This document shows, in pieces, positions 1-10,300 of a DNA stretch of 64,000 bases. Under the pieces are notes generated by a model. The model searched no databases. It saw only the letters and a list, made by a program, of their open reading frames with translations, and was not told the DNA's origin. Within the stretch, counting starts at the first letter, position 1; every line of letters begins with the position of its first letter. The stretch is from Toxotes chatareus (taxonomy: Eukaryota > Chordata > Actinopteri > Toxotidae), in contig CM028894.1 of the NCBI GenBank assembly GCA_016801885.1, positions 14,769,741-14,833,740 of the forward strand, in the 5' to 3' direction. The translations under genes were made by a program, and so were the position numbers.

Positions 1-176
1 AAAAAAAAAAAAACCCAACAAACAGAATTTTACTTTGGAGGGATTCCTCTTCCGCAGCGCAAGCTCTCCATGTTGTAGTCCGGAAGTGGAGTGTTGACAG
101 GTCAGTTCGGCTAGCGGGAGGCTGTTGCTGCTAATTTCAGTATCTGTACATTATTCAACACTATCCCTCCTTCAAC
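1..176 (+). promoter_or_regulatory. DERA: DERA proximal promoter and 5'UTR
   Basis: This is the stretch upstream of the DERA start codon. It opens with a short poly(A) tract (1-13) and contains CCGGAAGTG at 80-88, a textbook ETS/GABPA site typical of TATA-less housekeeping promoters. No TATA box is visible at a sensible distance. The transcription start cannot be fixed from sequence; I infer it lies near or just after the ETS site. The rest of the promoter is cut off by the window edge. Confidence 0.5.
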
Positions 177-3100
177 ATGTCCGCCAGGAACCCGGGGACC
201 AAGTTCGGTAAGTAAAAATCATTTCCTGGAGCATTTATTGAAGTGTATTTTTACGCTGTTGCTGTAGCTCAATTCCTTTTGAACACGTGTGGTCGTCTCC
301 GTTTTGCTGTGACTTTATTCCCCACTTCTCATTTCGCTAACATTACCTAACGTTAAACCAAGGAATACTATAATTCTGTGATTTGCCTCGCACCAGTTTT
401 CAGCTTGTTCCGTTTAATGGTTAAAAAAAATCGAGCAGCTCAGAAAGACAGCGATGTTCAGCGTAGATTTAACTCCTGACAGTTTAATGAGTAACATGTT
501 AGAGGTGACTGACCTGCTGAACATCGAAATGTTACCGTGTAACTTACTAACATACCTACCATGCTGACATATTATTATTAAACTGCTGAGTTTCAAATGA
601 CATGTATCGTTATATAACACTAACATCATTTTTACTGTAATATACATGCTGTGATATGGTTGCCATGACTACAGTCTGGACCCCTCATGACTGTAATTGA
701 GAACTCATGACAGCCCATCTCCCCCTGCTCAGCTGACTAGTTAAACCCCTTTGTGCCATAGCTCAGTAATGGTAAAACCAGTTCTCTGACATGGTTTGGA
801 CATGTCATCAGCAGCCATATTGATGATGATGTTATTATGTGATTCAGTTACATCTATTTCCTTGCCACCTTTTTCATGTTCATGTGTTCTCTGTTAAAGA
901 CCGGCTTACACAGTTTACACACTGGGGTATACGCTGGATGTTAGAGATTAAATAGTCCATCTATGCAGTGTGGCAGACGGTGAACTCATTCTCCAAATCC
1001 AAGGCCTTTTAATTTCTAATTTGAATTTCTGTGCACATTTGTTCCTGAATGTTTCTGCACTACTTAGTCTAATGAGAAAATCTGTATCTCTAAAGTCTTT
1101 AACAAGAGTAAGCTGGGAGAATACTTTCAAAAGGTTTTGAGGGCAGAAATAGTTAATTGTAAAAGCACTGACCGATATATATATATTTTTTTCTGTACGT
1201 TCCCTGCTGATGGGCATCAGACCCAGAGTGGATATCCAAAGTGAGGGTGAACACTCAGGCTGTCCTGAAGAGAGCTCAGCAAATCCAAGGACAGAAGAAC
1301 CTCAAGAAACAGTGGCAGGTAGAGTTTACCTTTCACCTGCATCCAACATGATGACAAGAAGTCCATATTACTTTAACAGATAATGATGTCAATATGAATT
1401 TATACATCTTTACCTTTATGTATATGTATGTTAATGTCTATTTATTTGTATTTATATTGCATCTATGTATTTTTATATTGCAGCATTCATGTATATTGTG
1501 ATATAAAAAGCGTTTGTCAATCAAGAAACTCTGCACAGATGAATAATCAGACACAAATGTCTCATTTTTGGCTGATCACTCTAATGTCCACACTGTTTGT
1601 TTGACAAAGCATCTGTCAGCACTGAGAATTAACTCTGAAGATGGAGTCAGATGAAAACTATTTACTCTGATGTCATTTCTGTGGGTCTGTGCTGCAGGCT
1701 GCCTGGCTGCTGAAAGCTGTAACATGTATTGACCTGACAACTCTGGCTGGTGATGACACACCATCCAACGTCCATCGGCTGTGTATGAAAGCCATCCAGC
1801 CAATCAGATGCGACCTGCTCAGGAAGATGGATATGTACGACAAAGGTTTGCTTCTGCCACTGCCAGAAACACCACGTGTAGACCCAGGACTCAGTCACTG
1901 CAGCTGGACATTACTGTCATCATACTGCTGACTGTTCCAGCCACTGTGATGATTTACTTGGTTGTTATTAATACATGAGGGAATTGATGGAAGAAACATG
2001 GCTTTGAATGAGTTAGAAATAGTTATGGTTTGAGCCTCAACTTAAAGCAGCAAGCTTGTTGAGGACTGTCTGGTCATACCAGGATTCAACCTCCAGAGGG
2101 CGACAAAGACCAGTTTATTACTATGTTTATTCTTCAACTCTCTGCTCCCTGTGTTGTGTTGTGTGGCAGGAGTGACCACAGCAGCAGTGTGTGTGTATCC
2201 TGTCTCGTGTGGCTGATGCGGTCGCGTCATTAAAAGCAGCCAACTCCAGCCTCCTGTCGCCTCAGGTAAGTGAACTGAATCAGGCCTCATTTGCTTCAAC
2301 TAAAGTGACTTTGTAGTGTAAGAAAGAAATGAATAGTGAGCTGAAATATGTGGGACTGTGTGTGTGTCTGAAAATGAATAAGACCTGAGATTCACTGACA
2401 GTGCGTTCTTCCTCCTCTCCCAGTGGCCACTGGTTTCCCAGCGGGCCAGACACCGCTGGAGACGCGTCTGCAGGAAGTCCGTATGGCGGTGGCTGACGGC
2501 GCCACAGAGATCGACATCGTCATCAACAGGACGCTCGCCCTCACAGGACAGTGGGAAGGTGCGCTGTGATCACAGAGGCTAACTTTAGCACTGACCGCTA
2601 GCACGGATGGGTTGTTGTGTTCACTTGAGACAAAAGTCTGTTTCGCTTGTGACAATGTGGGAGTGAGAAGAACCTGACTCAGAGACAGCTGACACAGAGT
2701 GTGTGAGTGTAGTGGAGTCAACATGTGTGTGTGGGTGGGGGGGGGGGGGGGGGGACTTGTGCATTTATAGGAAAAGTATTTTGCAAAACACTCAGAGAGG
2801 GAAGCTCTGAAGAACTGATCGTTAGGAGACTGCTCCTTATTGAGCAGTGGTTGAATCTTCAAAGAGAAAACACACATCCGCAGCCTCCCGTCATGGCCGC
2901 CACTGTCGACAGGGAAGGTTTGCTCACATGCAGGCAGGTTGTGTCAGGTTGTTTTGGTAATGGTGGTGACCCTTTGTTTCCATTTTGATCCTGAATAAAG
3001 TATGCCTAAGTGTTTCCTCTCTCCGCCTGCAGCCTTGTACGACGAGATCCGTCAGTTTCGGGAGGCCTGCGGTGACGCCCACATGAAAACCATCCTGGCT

Positions 3101-3458
3101 ATCGGAGAGCTGGCCACCTTCACCAACGTCTACAAGGCCAGCATGGTCGCCATGATGGCTGGTCAGTGTCACCACCTACACTCAGTACAGTGACTTCATG
3201 CATCCAGTGTGTAGACACAGATGTAGGACACAAGCTGCTGCTGCTGCTTTGCTAAAGCGGGACTCTTTGTGGTGTCAGTAGTCTGAATGGCACTGGAGAG
3301 GTTTTAAAAAGTCTGAAGTCAGTAAAAAGGTTGAAGGCTTGGTGTAATTCCTGCTGCCATCCAGCTTGTGGCGCTGCCGCTCAGCGATTTCTTTTCCCTT
3401 TTGAAAAGGCGAACCTGATGAATGGAGCTCCCCCTCTCTCATGCACAGACACACACTT

Positions 3459-3511
<53 letters not shown>

Positions 3512-5823
3512 GTGCTTAACTAGCCATCACATAATAAGCCGATTACAGAACCAAATTGTCAGGGGCTCTGATAGAGATCATTATTAAAATGCATTGCTTT
3601 TGTCGCCGCACTCGCTCCTTAATCTCCCCTTGTTCCTATGAATTGCGTATGAGATTCCTGAAATTGAATGATAATTTCACCTATTAATCTCTGATGCAGG
3701 CTATTTTACTCTGCTGTTCCCCGCCAGTATCCCCCTGCCCATGCAAATGAATAGAGCTTCATTACCGCCACCCGCATTTAATAACCGTTATCCATTATCT
3801 GGTAATTAAGACTCCCCATAACGAATCTTAAGGATTATGCCAGTTTGAGGAAGAGGGGAGAGAGGCTGAAAAAAAGACCTGACTGGAAGAATACATAGAA
3901 CATGTCTTTAATGAAATGGAAAATGTTCATCTTGTTCTATTCAGTAATGAACAGTCATTATACACCAGGGAGGCAGAAGGGGCGATTTTTTTTTTTCCCC
4001 TTTCCTGCAGCCCGCAGTTTGTGGGTAATCTATTAAAGAGCATCATTTCATCTTCTATTTTTATCAGGAAAGCTGGTAAAACATAATTGGCTGCGAAGGA
4101 AGGGAAGGAAAAATTAAGGATTTTATTGATGAGCATGCAGCTGCCCCTCTGTTAGCCATCAGCGGCAGCATATGTTCTTGTCTGGCCAGGCCAGACTATC
4201 AGAGTAATGCCCTGTCCATCCTCTGTCTGCACCCTCGCACCGACACCGTGCTGCTGCTGACTCTGCTTCCTTACTTTAGCAGCTCGTCCCACGTGAAATC
4301 CTCCTGTGCAGGTTGGAAAGTAGCAAACACACTGACAGATGAATGATAAGTGCAATGTTGACAACATTTGCAGGACTGTATTACATGCTCCGCTCCGTGT
4401 TGAAGGCTACATGTCACCTGTTAAAACCCGACAGGTTCCGACTTCATCAAGACGTCCACAGGAAAGGAGGCTGTCAACGCCACTTACCCAGTTGCCATAG
4501 TGATGGTGAGAGCCATCCGTAACTACTTCTTGTGTACAGGCCACAAGGTACAGTACTTAAAACTCCTGCCTTTCTGTCGGCCGTGAATATTTCCTGGTTA
4601 ATGAGGAGAAGAGAATGTGGTTAGCGCACTGTAGATCAGCTGCATGGAGGTTGTCGTCTCTACTTGAAGTATTGTCTAATTTATTAGTTCCATTGTGTAA
4701 CCAGCTGTAGGATTTTAAAGGGCAGGAACTTGTAAATCTGCTCAGTGTCAGTAAGTGGAGACACAAATGTCTGAGAAGATCAAGACCAAGAATCTACACA
4801 AAAACAAGGACATGCAGTGGTTTTACTACCTGTATAGCCACATAGAAAAATACTATGTTATGTTCTAGTTCTTAACACAAATGACTCCACTTTATTTCAG
4901 GATGTTAATTACATTTATCAAATTTAGGGCAGTTAGCTGTTTTAAACTATTAAAGTTTCGAGTGTAGTCGAGCTGTAAGTGAGTTGGGTGTCCTGTTGAC
5001 AGAGGTGTGTGTGTGTGTGTGTGTGTTCTCTCAGGTGGGCTTCAAGCCAGCAGGGGGGATCCGGACGGCTCAGGAGTCTCTGGTGTGGCTCACTCTGATC
5101 AAGGAGGAGCTGGGCAACGATTGGCTCTGTCCTCACCTGTTCCGCCTGGGAGCCAGTAGCCTGCTGGCTGATATTGAGAGACAGGTGAGGACTCAACACA
5201 TACACACACACTTGTTGTTACTTTTCTGTATAACATGACCTTGGAATTATAAGGTTCTATTTTATATTTTTATCTAAGCTGAGTTATTTACATTAGGAAA
5301 CTATTCTTTGATGAGTTGAGGTCCAAAAAATCAATGATGTGAAGGTTCACAATAGATGATTTTATTACAGACACTGTAAATGCTAATGTTAATGCTTTTT
5401 TTTTTGCTGCTTGTTTGTGAACGTTTTAGTAACCTTATGCTAACATGCTCCTGCTACTTGGGTTGGCGTCTGTTTTCCTTGTACCTTGTGTATCTCGGCA
5501 TGGCGTAAACAGATGACAGGGATTACGCTGAGAGCTCAGACTCTGACAGTGAAAACTCCAGCTTATTCAAGCAGAAAAGTAGAAGAAGCAAATTTGGGAG
5601 CAGAGAGGAGAGCAGGCGAAAAAAGATGAACCGGCAGACGAGAAGGGCGGCAAACGTAAAACGGCAGCTATCGACAGAAACCGATTAGGACAAAAACCTG
5701 TTGTTGAAATTTTTTGGTGGTAAATCTTTACAAACTTTATTGACACAGTTTGTTTTCTCCGTGCAGATCTATCACCACGTGACTGGACAGTATGCAGCCT
5801 ATCACGAGCTGCCTATGGCCTGA
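177..5823 (+). CDS. DERA: Deoxyribose-phosphate aldolase, nine coding exons
   Basis: Cytosolic class I aldolase that cleaves 2-deoxy-D-ribose 5-phosphate to glyceraldehyde 3-phosphate and acetaldehyde in deoxynucleoside catabolism. Coding exons: 177-207, 1221-1318, 1698-1845, 2170-2265, 2424-2558, 3033-3161, 4435-4547, 5035-5184, 5767-5823. All have GT donors and AG acceptors and the phases join to 318 codons, the length I recall for human DERA. The start is the ATG of MSARNPGTKF. The TIM-barrel active site is intact: Asp155 in ATEIDIVINR, the Schiff-base Lys218 in DFIKTSTGK (exon 7) and Lys254 in VGFKPAGGIR (exon 8); these numbers match the human enzyme as known. The C-terminus ends HELPMA. 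Exon 4 is anomalous (see its own entry), so the gene as written has a premature TGA; the other eight exons look under constraint. The 5' neighbour lies outside the window and MGST1 follows 16 kb downstream. Confidence 0.96.
208..1220 (+). other. DERA: DERA intron 1
   Basis: Phase 1 intron with donor GTAAGT. AT-rich sequence with no gene, repeat family or convincing regulatory block that I can recognise. Open frames here are short and lack any familiar motif. Confidence 0.85.
1319..1697 (+). other. DERA: DERA intron 2
   Basis: Phase 0 intron between the codons for KKQWQ and AAWLLKAV. It holds an A+T-rich stretch around 1405-1500 with repeated TATTT-type words and otherwise nothing I recognise. 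Confidence 0.85.
1846..2169 (+). other. DERA: DERA intron 3
   Basis: Phase 1 intron; the exon before ends in the first base of a Gly codon completed by exon 4. The donor GTTTGC is weak for a vertebrate intron. No other feature seen. Confidence 0.8.
2170..2265 (+). CDS. DERA: DERA exon 4 with compensating +1/-1 indels and an in-frame TGA
   Basis: The exon starts in frame with GVTTAAVCVYP and ends in frame with PVAS, and its 96-base length keeps the gene's phase. In between, the annotated frame runs into TGA at 2214-2216. The conserved aldolase peptide (RVADAVASLKAANSSL) is instead read one base later, from 2206 to 2253. One base is therefore extra within 2202-2205 and one is missing near 2253-2255, in a C/T run. 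Because the shifted frame is the conserved one, the ancestral exon was intact. The likeliest cause is two assembly or sequencing indels; a real allele with a 17-codon shifted stretch and a stop is the alternative. An effect on this gene only cannot be excluded. Confidence 0.85.
2559..3032 (+). other. DERA: DERA intron 5 with an 18-base G run
   Basis: Phase 1 intron with donor GTGCGC. A homopolymer of 18 G lies at 2737-2754 just after a (GT)n stretch, a classic length-unstable site and one where assembly length is unreliable. Nothing else recognised. Confidence 0.8.
3459..3508. repeat. (TC)n(AC)n compound microsatellite
   Basis: About nine TC units run directly into about sixteen AC units. 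Short open frames over this tract are low-complexity artefacts. Confidence 0.95.
3541..3840. promoter_or_regulatory. Putative enhancer-like block in DERA intron 6
   Basis: A 300-base stretch free of simple repeats and dense in homeodomain and POU words: octamer ATGCAAAT at 3741-3748, several ATTA/TAAT cores, and GGTAATTAAGA near 3801. Such texture is typical of conserved developmental enhancers in teleosts. The target would more plausibly be LMO3 than the housekeeping gene DERA. Conservation was not tested, so this is inference. Confidence 0.35.
4548..5034 (+). other. DERA: DERA intron 7 with (GT)n
   Basis: Phase 0 intron. A (GT)11 tract at 5005-5026 sits just upstream of the CTCTCAG acceptor, where it may serve as part of the polypyrimidine-poor 3' splice region. 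Otherwise featureless. Confidence 0.8.
5185..5766 (+). other. DERA: DERA intron 8, containing an unexplained open frame
   Basis: Phase 0 intron. The stretch 5509-5688 is open for 59 codons between a TAA (5506-5508) and a TAG (5686-5688). It encodes a Ser/Asp-rich segment followed by a Lys/Arg-rich one. It has no initiating ATG near its start and no homologue I recognise. It may be a cryptic exon, an inserted fragment or chance. The rest of the intron is AT-rich. Confidence 0.6.
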
Positions 5824-6009
5824 AGATGTGGACCTCCAGTTTTAATGACCAGTCAAAACCTCAGACTCACCACACACGCCTGTCAGTGACTGTCCAGGGG
5901 ACACACTCTGACTGACTCATCTAGTCTCTTAAAACAATATTTATCAACGTGGGTTTGTCCTTTAGATCCTGAAAGTCTTAAAATGATAACTCTAGCACTT
6001 GTCTAAAAT

Positions 6010-6015
6010 AATAAA
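6010..6015 (+). terminator. DERA: DERA polyadenylation signal
   Basis: Canonical AATAAA 187 bases after the DERA stop codon, in an AT-rich 3'UTR. It is the first canonical hexamer downstream of the stop. Confidence 0.7.
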
Positions 6016-7934
6016 TATAATGTTACAGATATGTGGAAAGATAACTGGCTCCTGTTCTTCCGAACTCAAGGACTCATTCACAGATTGGATTGCTTAGAAA
6101 TTGAACTTTGAAATTGAACATGAAATTTTTTCATGTATTGCAACCCTGGGAAAAAAAAAAGGGTAGCCACAGAGCGAGAATCACAGAGCCTCCATCGCAT
6201 CCATGAGGCCTCTTGTACAAGCCGCACGTGTGGTTTTATTCTCGTGTGCGCTCGTCAAGTCTCTGACACATTCCCGGCAGTGTGCGCTGAATCTGTTATC
6301 GAGGCTCCCTGTTTGCGCTTAATTTCATAAGCGGGGGAAGCTCGGCCAGCTGAGGAGCGCTGGGGATTAATCAGGGGTTAAGTGAGTTTAAAAGATCTGA
6401 TTGAACAGCTCACAAATTTGAGGCTTCATTTGAAGACAGAAAACTTTTCTTCTCCCTTCCCTCTTTAATTAAGATATCACAGGCCTTGACCTTGACTGGA
6501 ACAGAGGATAAATGAGTAAATTAATTGTGTGAGGGATGGGTGTGTGTGTGAGCTTTTGGTGCGGTGCGGGCGGGGGTAGGATTAGGTGTCAAACTCATGG
6601 GAGAAGGTTGGCAGGGTGGAAGTGCTGGGAATGGGGCCATGCTCGGTTAGGAACTGTAGGTGGTGCGTTGACAAGGGCGAGTACAGGAGTTTGAATCATG
6701 TTCTGCAGAGGTGTGGTCAGTAAGCCTGTGCTGAACACAGGGCTCTAGACTTCCTGTTGTGTTGCTTCTAGTTTCGAGTTACTGCTGCAACTTTTCCTGA
6801 TTGAACTTTTAGTGCAGGTGTTTTATATATATATTTAATTCACATCTGTAAACCGTAACACACGTGTGACCCTTGTGATTTGTTTGCAAACTGTTCAACA
6901 GCTCTGCAGCAATATAGTTTTTCTTTTTGTTTCCTCCTGGGAGATTTAAAAAAAAAAAAAAAAAAAAGAAACCCTCCCCCATCCCTGTGTGAGGTGTGTA
7001 AGCGTGAATGATAGAGTGAGCCTCTGTGGTCTGCTCTTGATGGATTAGTCCCACTTATGTAAAGGCATGTAGATCATCTCAGATCTGGTCCATCGGTCAG
7101 CGCGCTGCCACTTGATAAGACAGAGGCACGGAAGCTGGAACTTGATTCTGCTTGATTGATTCTCGGGGCTATTCATAAAGATCCCAAGCGTGCGCTTGCA
7201 CACACACACACACACACACATATGCACACACATGCACAAAGACCCACACAACAGCAGAGAAGTAGACTGCTGCAGGACTAAAAGTTTAGCAAGGTGTGCC
7301 ATCTGACTAGGTCCACAGGTTTGGTGCTCAGAGTTTTACTGTGATTACATTTGACTGAGACTTTTTATTTTCATAGGTGCGTTTCTTTAAAAGCCCCATC
7401 TTTACTCAGTTGTTGTTTACATATAGAACATCACAGAAGAAAGAGCCCCCGTCCCCCCCCGTTTGGCTCTTCATTTGAAGCTTTCTTTATTTTCATTTTT
7501 CAAAAAAGTAACCTACAGAATCCCTTGATCGTGATGAACATGCAGTCAAGAAAGCACTTTCAGAATTTTGGAGCAAACATGTCTGAGAATTTATCATGAA
7601 ATATTAACCAGTGTCTTGTCGTTGGCACTCTGATCATTTTAGACTGAAGCCACTGCCAATCACTGAGCAGGCTCCGGCCTGTTTGACATGAAGGACACAA
7701 ACGACTTAGTGACGAGTGATGGAAGCTGCTGTTGTAAAATAGCAAATGTAGACTTTTAGAAAAAAGGGGACGTTGAAATAAATAGTGATGAATTTTCTGA
7801 CTTGTCCACAATGTCCACGCAGGTTTAGGAGCAGCTGTAGTGTGACTGGTTGGACATCATGAGGTGAGTGTGTGTTTGATGTGAATTAGACAGCGTGTTA
7901 ACTTGACAGTGTGCAGGTCTGGATGAACATCCCG

Positions 7935-7960
7935 GCAGCAGCAGCAGCAGCAGCAGCAGC
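7935..7960. repeat. (GCA)8 trinucleotide repeat
   Basis: Uninterrupted GCA/CAG units flanked by unique sequence. No exon signals surround it, so it is read as a noncoding microsatellite. Confidence 0.9.
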
Positions 7961-8129
7961 CGGGGCTGAATTTGTCACAGGCGGTGATCCAGTCGCTCAT
8001 ACCTGACAAATCGGCTCGCTCAGATTGATTGGTTTCCTGTTGTTTAATTCATCAGTGTTTCTTTAGCCTGAAGCAGGTGTGAAAAAATAACACTTTCTGA
8101 GCCACCAGCACCTCACACATAGTTTATGA

Positions 8130-8420
8130 TGAAGAAAAAATGGCCGGGGCGGGGAACAGTGTCAGTAATGGCCTGACAATCCATTATGGGCCACGGCTCT
8201 GATTTGTCATGCTATTTGTGGCCCACAGAAGACAAACCATGTACATGCTTTTATTAATATCCCCAGATGCAGCTCTGCCATTGGCCTTCACAGCCAATTT
8301 GCTAAAGAAGGACTTATTTGACATATTTGTATCTTGTTTTCATTTTCCCAGAGCGTCAGCGTAAGTAGATATGCAAATCAATATCCCATTCATGTCATTC
8401 CGTTTTAAAATATTCCTCTA
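8130..8420. promoter_or_regulatory. Putative enhancer-like block with octamer
   Basis: Repeat-free block with ATGCAAAT at 8371-8378 followed directly by CAATAT, plus ATTA/TAAT cores around 8150-8420. It resembles the DERA intron 6 block in texture. Regulatory role is inferred only from motif content. Confidence 0.3.
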
Positions 8421-8819
8421 ATATGAAATGTTTGAATCAGACGCCAAACATAAATCAAGTTTTTTTTTTTTGTGTGATGAATTTTTTCCTTTGAGCTAAA
8501 TAAATTCATTAGCCACGCTGTGGGGAGAGAATAAAGACATGGCAGCTAATGTAGGAGGTCATGTGTCCAGCAGCGAGCTAGACGGCACACTCATGTGTCC
8601 TAATGAAATGTTTATGGAAAGACTTCAGGACTGGTAGAACATGGGAATAGGTGTTTCTAACAGATTTCTTTATTTTTTATTATTTTGTACTATGTGAAAA
8701 TTCAGTCCACTTGTCCACATATCTGAAGCATAGTTGTGTTTTAATATCCATGTTTCTTTCCCCTCTTCCTCCTCTTTAACTTCTGGTTTTATCAAACTTT
8801 CAGATTCTTTTAATCTATT

Positions 8820-10300
8820 GCAGTATATCCAGCATCGCCAGCAAAGACCCTACACTCATCCACGTGTTCTCCGGCGGTTTTTGTGTTGAAGACGTGAACT
8901 TGGTTGATTTTGCCGTCTCTGATCACCGAGCAAGGCTTCTCCAGGTACCCTTTCCTGTCTCCTGACCTCAAACCCTCCACACTGATTTGCTCCCAGCCCC
9001 TTAAATTCCCCCTGTCTTCCTGTTTCTGTCAAATTTTTAAAACTTCAGGCACATTTTTATTACCCACGAACACCAGGGGCCCACTCTTGAGCAGCTTGTC
9101 AGTGTTTTGTAAATATTTTAGAATCTATAGTTCCTCTCAAGAGTCCGAAAAAATCCAAATGTTCTCTAAGAAATGAGGAATTTAAAAAGACAAAACAGGA
9201 AGGCAGAGTGGAAATGGAAGACTACTCTGTACATGCTACCCCCACAAACTGTGTGTCCTTATCAACTACCACCGATGGTAGGTACATCACCTGAGACCTG
9301 TAACCTGTAAGGTGCTATTTTCAACATCTGTTTTCCTGCTTTGACCAACTGAGATGTTTAAACAAGATCATCTGCAGATCTAGAAAAAGCCATCCGTCCT
9401 CAACAGGCCACAAACTGTAGCTGGTGCAAAACGCTGCCATCAGGCTTTTAAAATGGCTGGGAGCCCCCTGTACCCCCCCTCCCCACCCGCTGAGCTCCAA
9501 AGATTCAAAAAGCTCCCGGCTACACTACAGGGGGAAGTTGAAAAAGGCTCAACTTTATGTAAATATCCTCTGACGCAGTGAGAGCGGCAGCCTGGTGAGA
9601 ACCAATAACTGTATATATATTTATATATCTTTGTATGCAGCCATTTGTGAGAACCAATTGCTATCTTGTTGATTCCAGTGGAAATGGAGCACAGACTTGT
9701 TTACTAGTCCACTTCACTACATGAAGGAAAAAGCTGGTTGTTGCTGTCTCTGACTTCCCAGTTCTCTATGATGCTATCTGCAACAGGTTTTACGGGGGTG
9801 GGGGACATAAAACAGAGGGACAACGTGTGGAAACAAGTCTTGGACACTGTTGCTGTGTCCGGCTGCAGCGGAATACATCAAAGAACACCTGTGCAGTCGG
9901 AGCAGAGTACAAAGTACAGACGCTGCCAACTCCTGTGTATCTGTATGAGTGACTGCACCATGAAAGAAGAGACCACATCACATCACACCGATCCTCGCTG
10001 CAGGTGACCCGTGAGTTTTAGAATGGATTTTAAGATTTGACTGCTTGTTTTTAAAGTCTTAAATAACCTGACTCCCGTCTACATTTGTTATCTGCTAACC
10101 TCCTATAAGCCAGAATCCTGCTAATGGTTTCTAAATCTGGACCTGGGCCTTTACTGTCCAGCTGTGGAACTCCCTACCTGAAAATCTTGTTTTAGATGTA
10201 TATTTTTGGATTTTATTACTTTTATTCTTTGTTTTTCCTGTAAAGCACTTTGCAACTGTGTTTTGGATGATGACATACAAATGCCATAATTATTAGTATT
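8820..10300 (+). mobile_element. Degenerate non-LTR retrotransposon (LINE), plus orientation
   Basis: Parts appear in the order expected for a LINE. At 8912-8926 the frame reads AVSDH, resembling the C-terminal SDH motif of an AP-type endonuclease. At 9421-9450 it reads LVQNAAIRLL, and at 10011-10037 VSFRMDFKI, both words I associate with the extreme C-terminus of the polyprotein in abundant fish L2/Jockey-like elements. At 10230-10310 there is a noncoding tail with TGTAAAGCACTTTG and an AT-rich end. The three coding pieces are in different frames with many stops and most of the reverse transcriptase is missing. Family assignment is from memory of fish repeats, not a search. Confidence 0.6.

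Larger units (their letters stand above)
3162..4434 (+). other. DERA: DERA intron 6, largest intron of the gene
   Basis: Phase 1 intron. It contains a (TC)n(AC)n microsatellite at 3459-3508 and an AT-rich enhancer-like block described separately. From about 3840 to 4434 I see no gene or known repeat. Confidence 0.8.
6016..8819. other. Intergenic DNA between DERA and the LINE remnant
   Basis: No gene recognised on either strand. Simple repeats: 20 A at 6948-6967, (CA)10 at 7201-7220 and (GCA)8 at 7935-7960. Homeodomain-type words are frequent around 6310-6530 and 8130-8520. The (GCA)8 tract is not inside a plausible coding frame. Confidence 0.7.

Noticed and set aside
7935..7960. (GCA)8 as a polyglutamine-coding exon
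   Set aside because: No exon borders or extended coding frame surround it.
9594..9660. GTGAGAACCAAT repeated 54 bases apart as a target-site duplication
   Set aside because: Twelve bases is longer than usual for the short sequence enclosed and that sequence shows no transposon ends.
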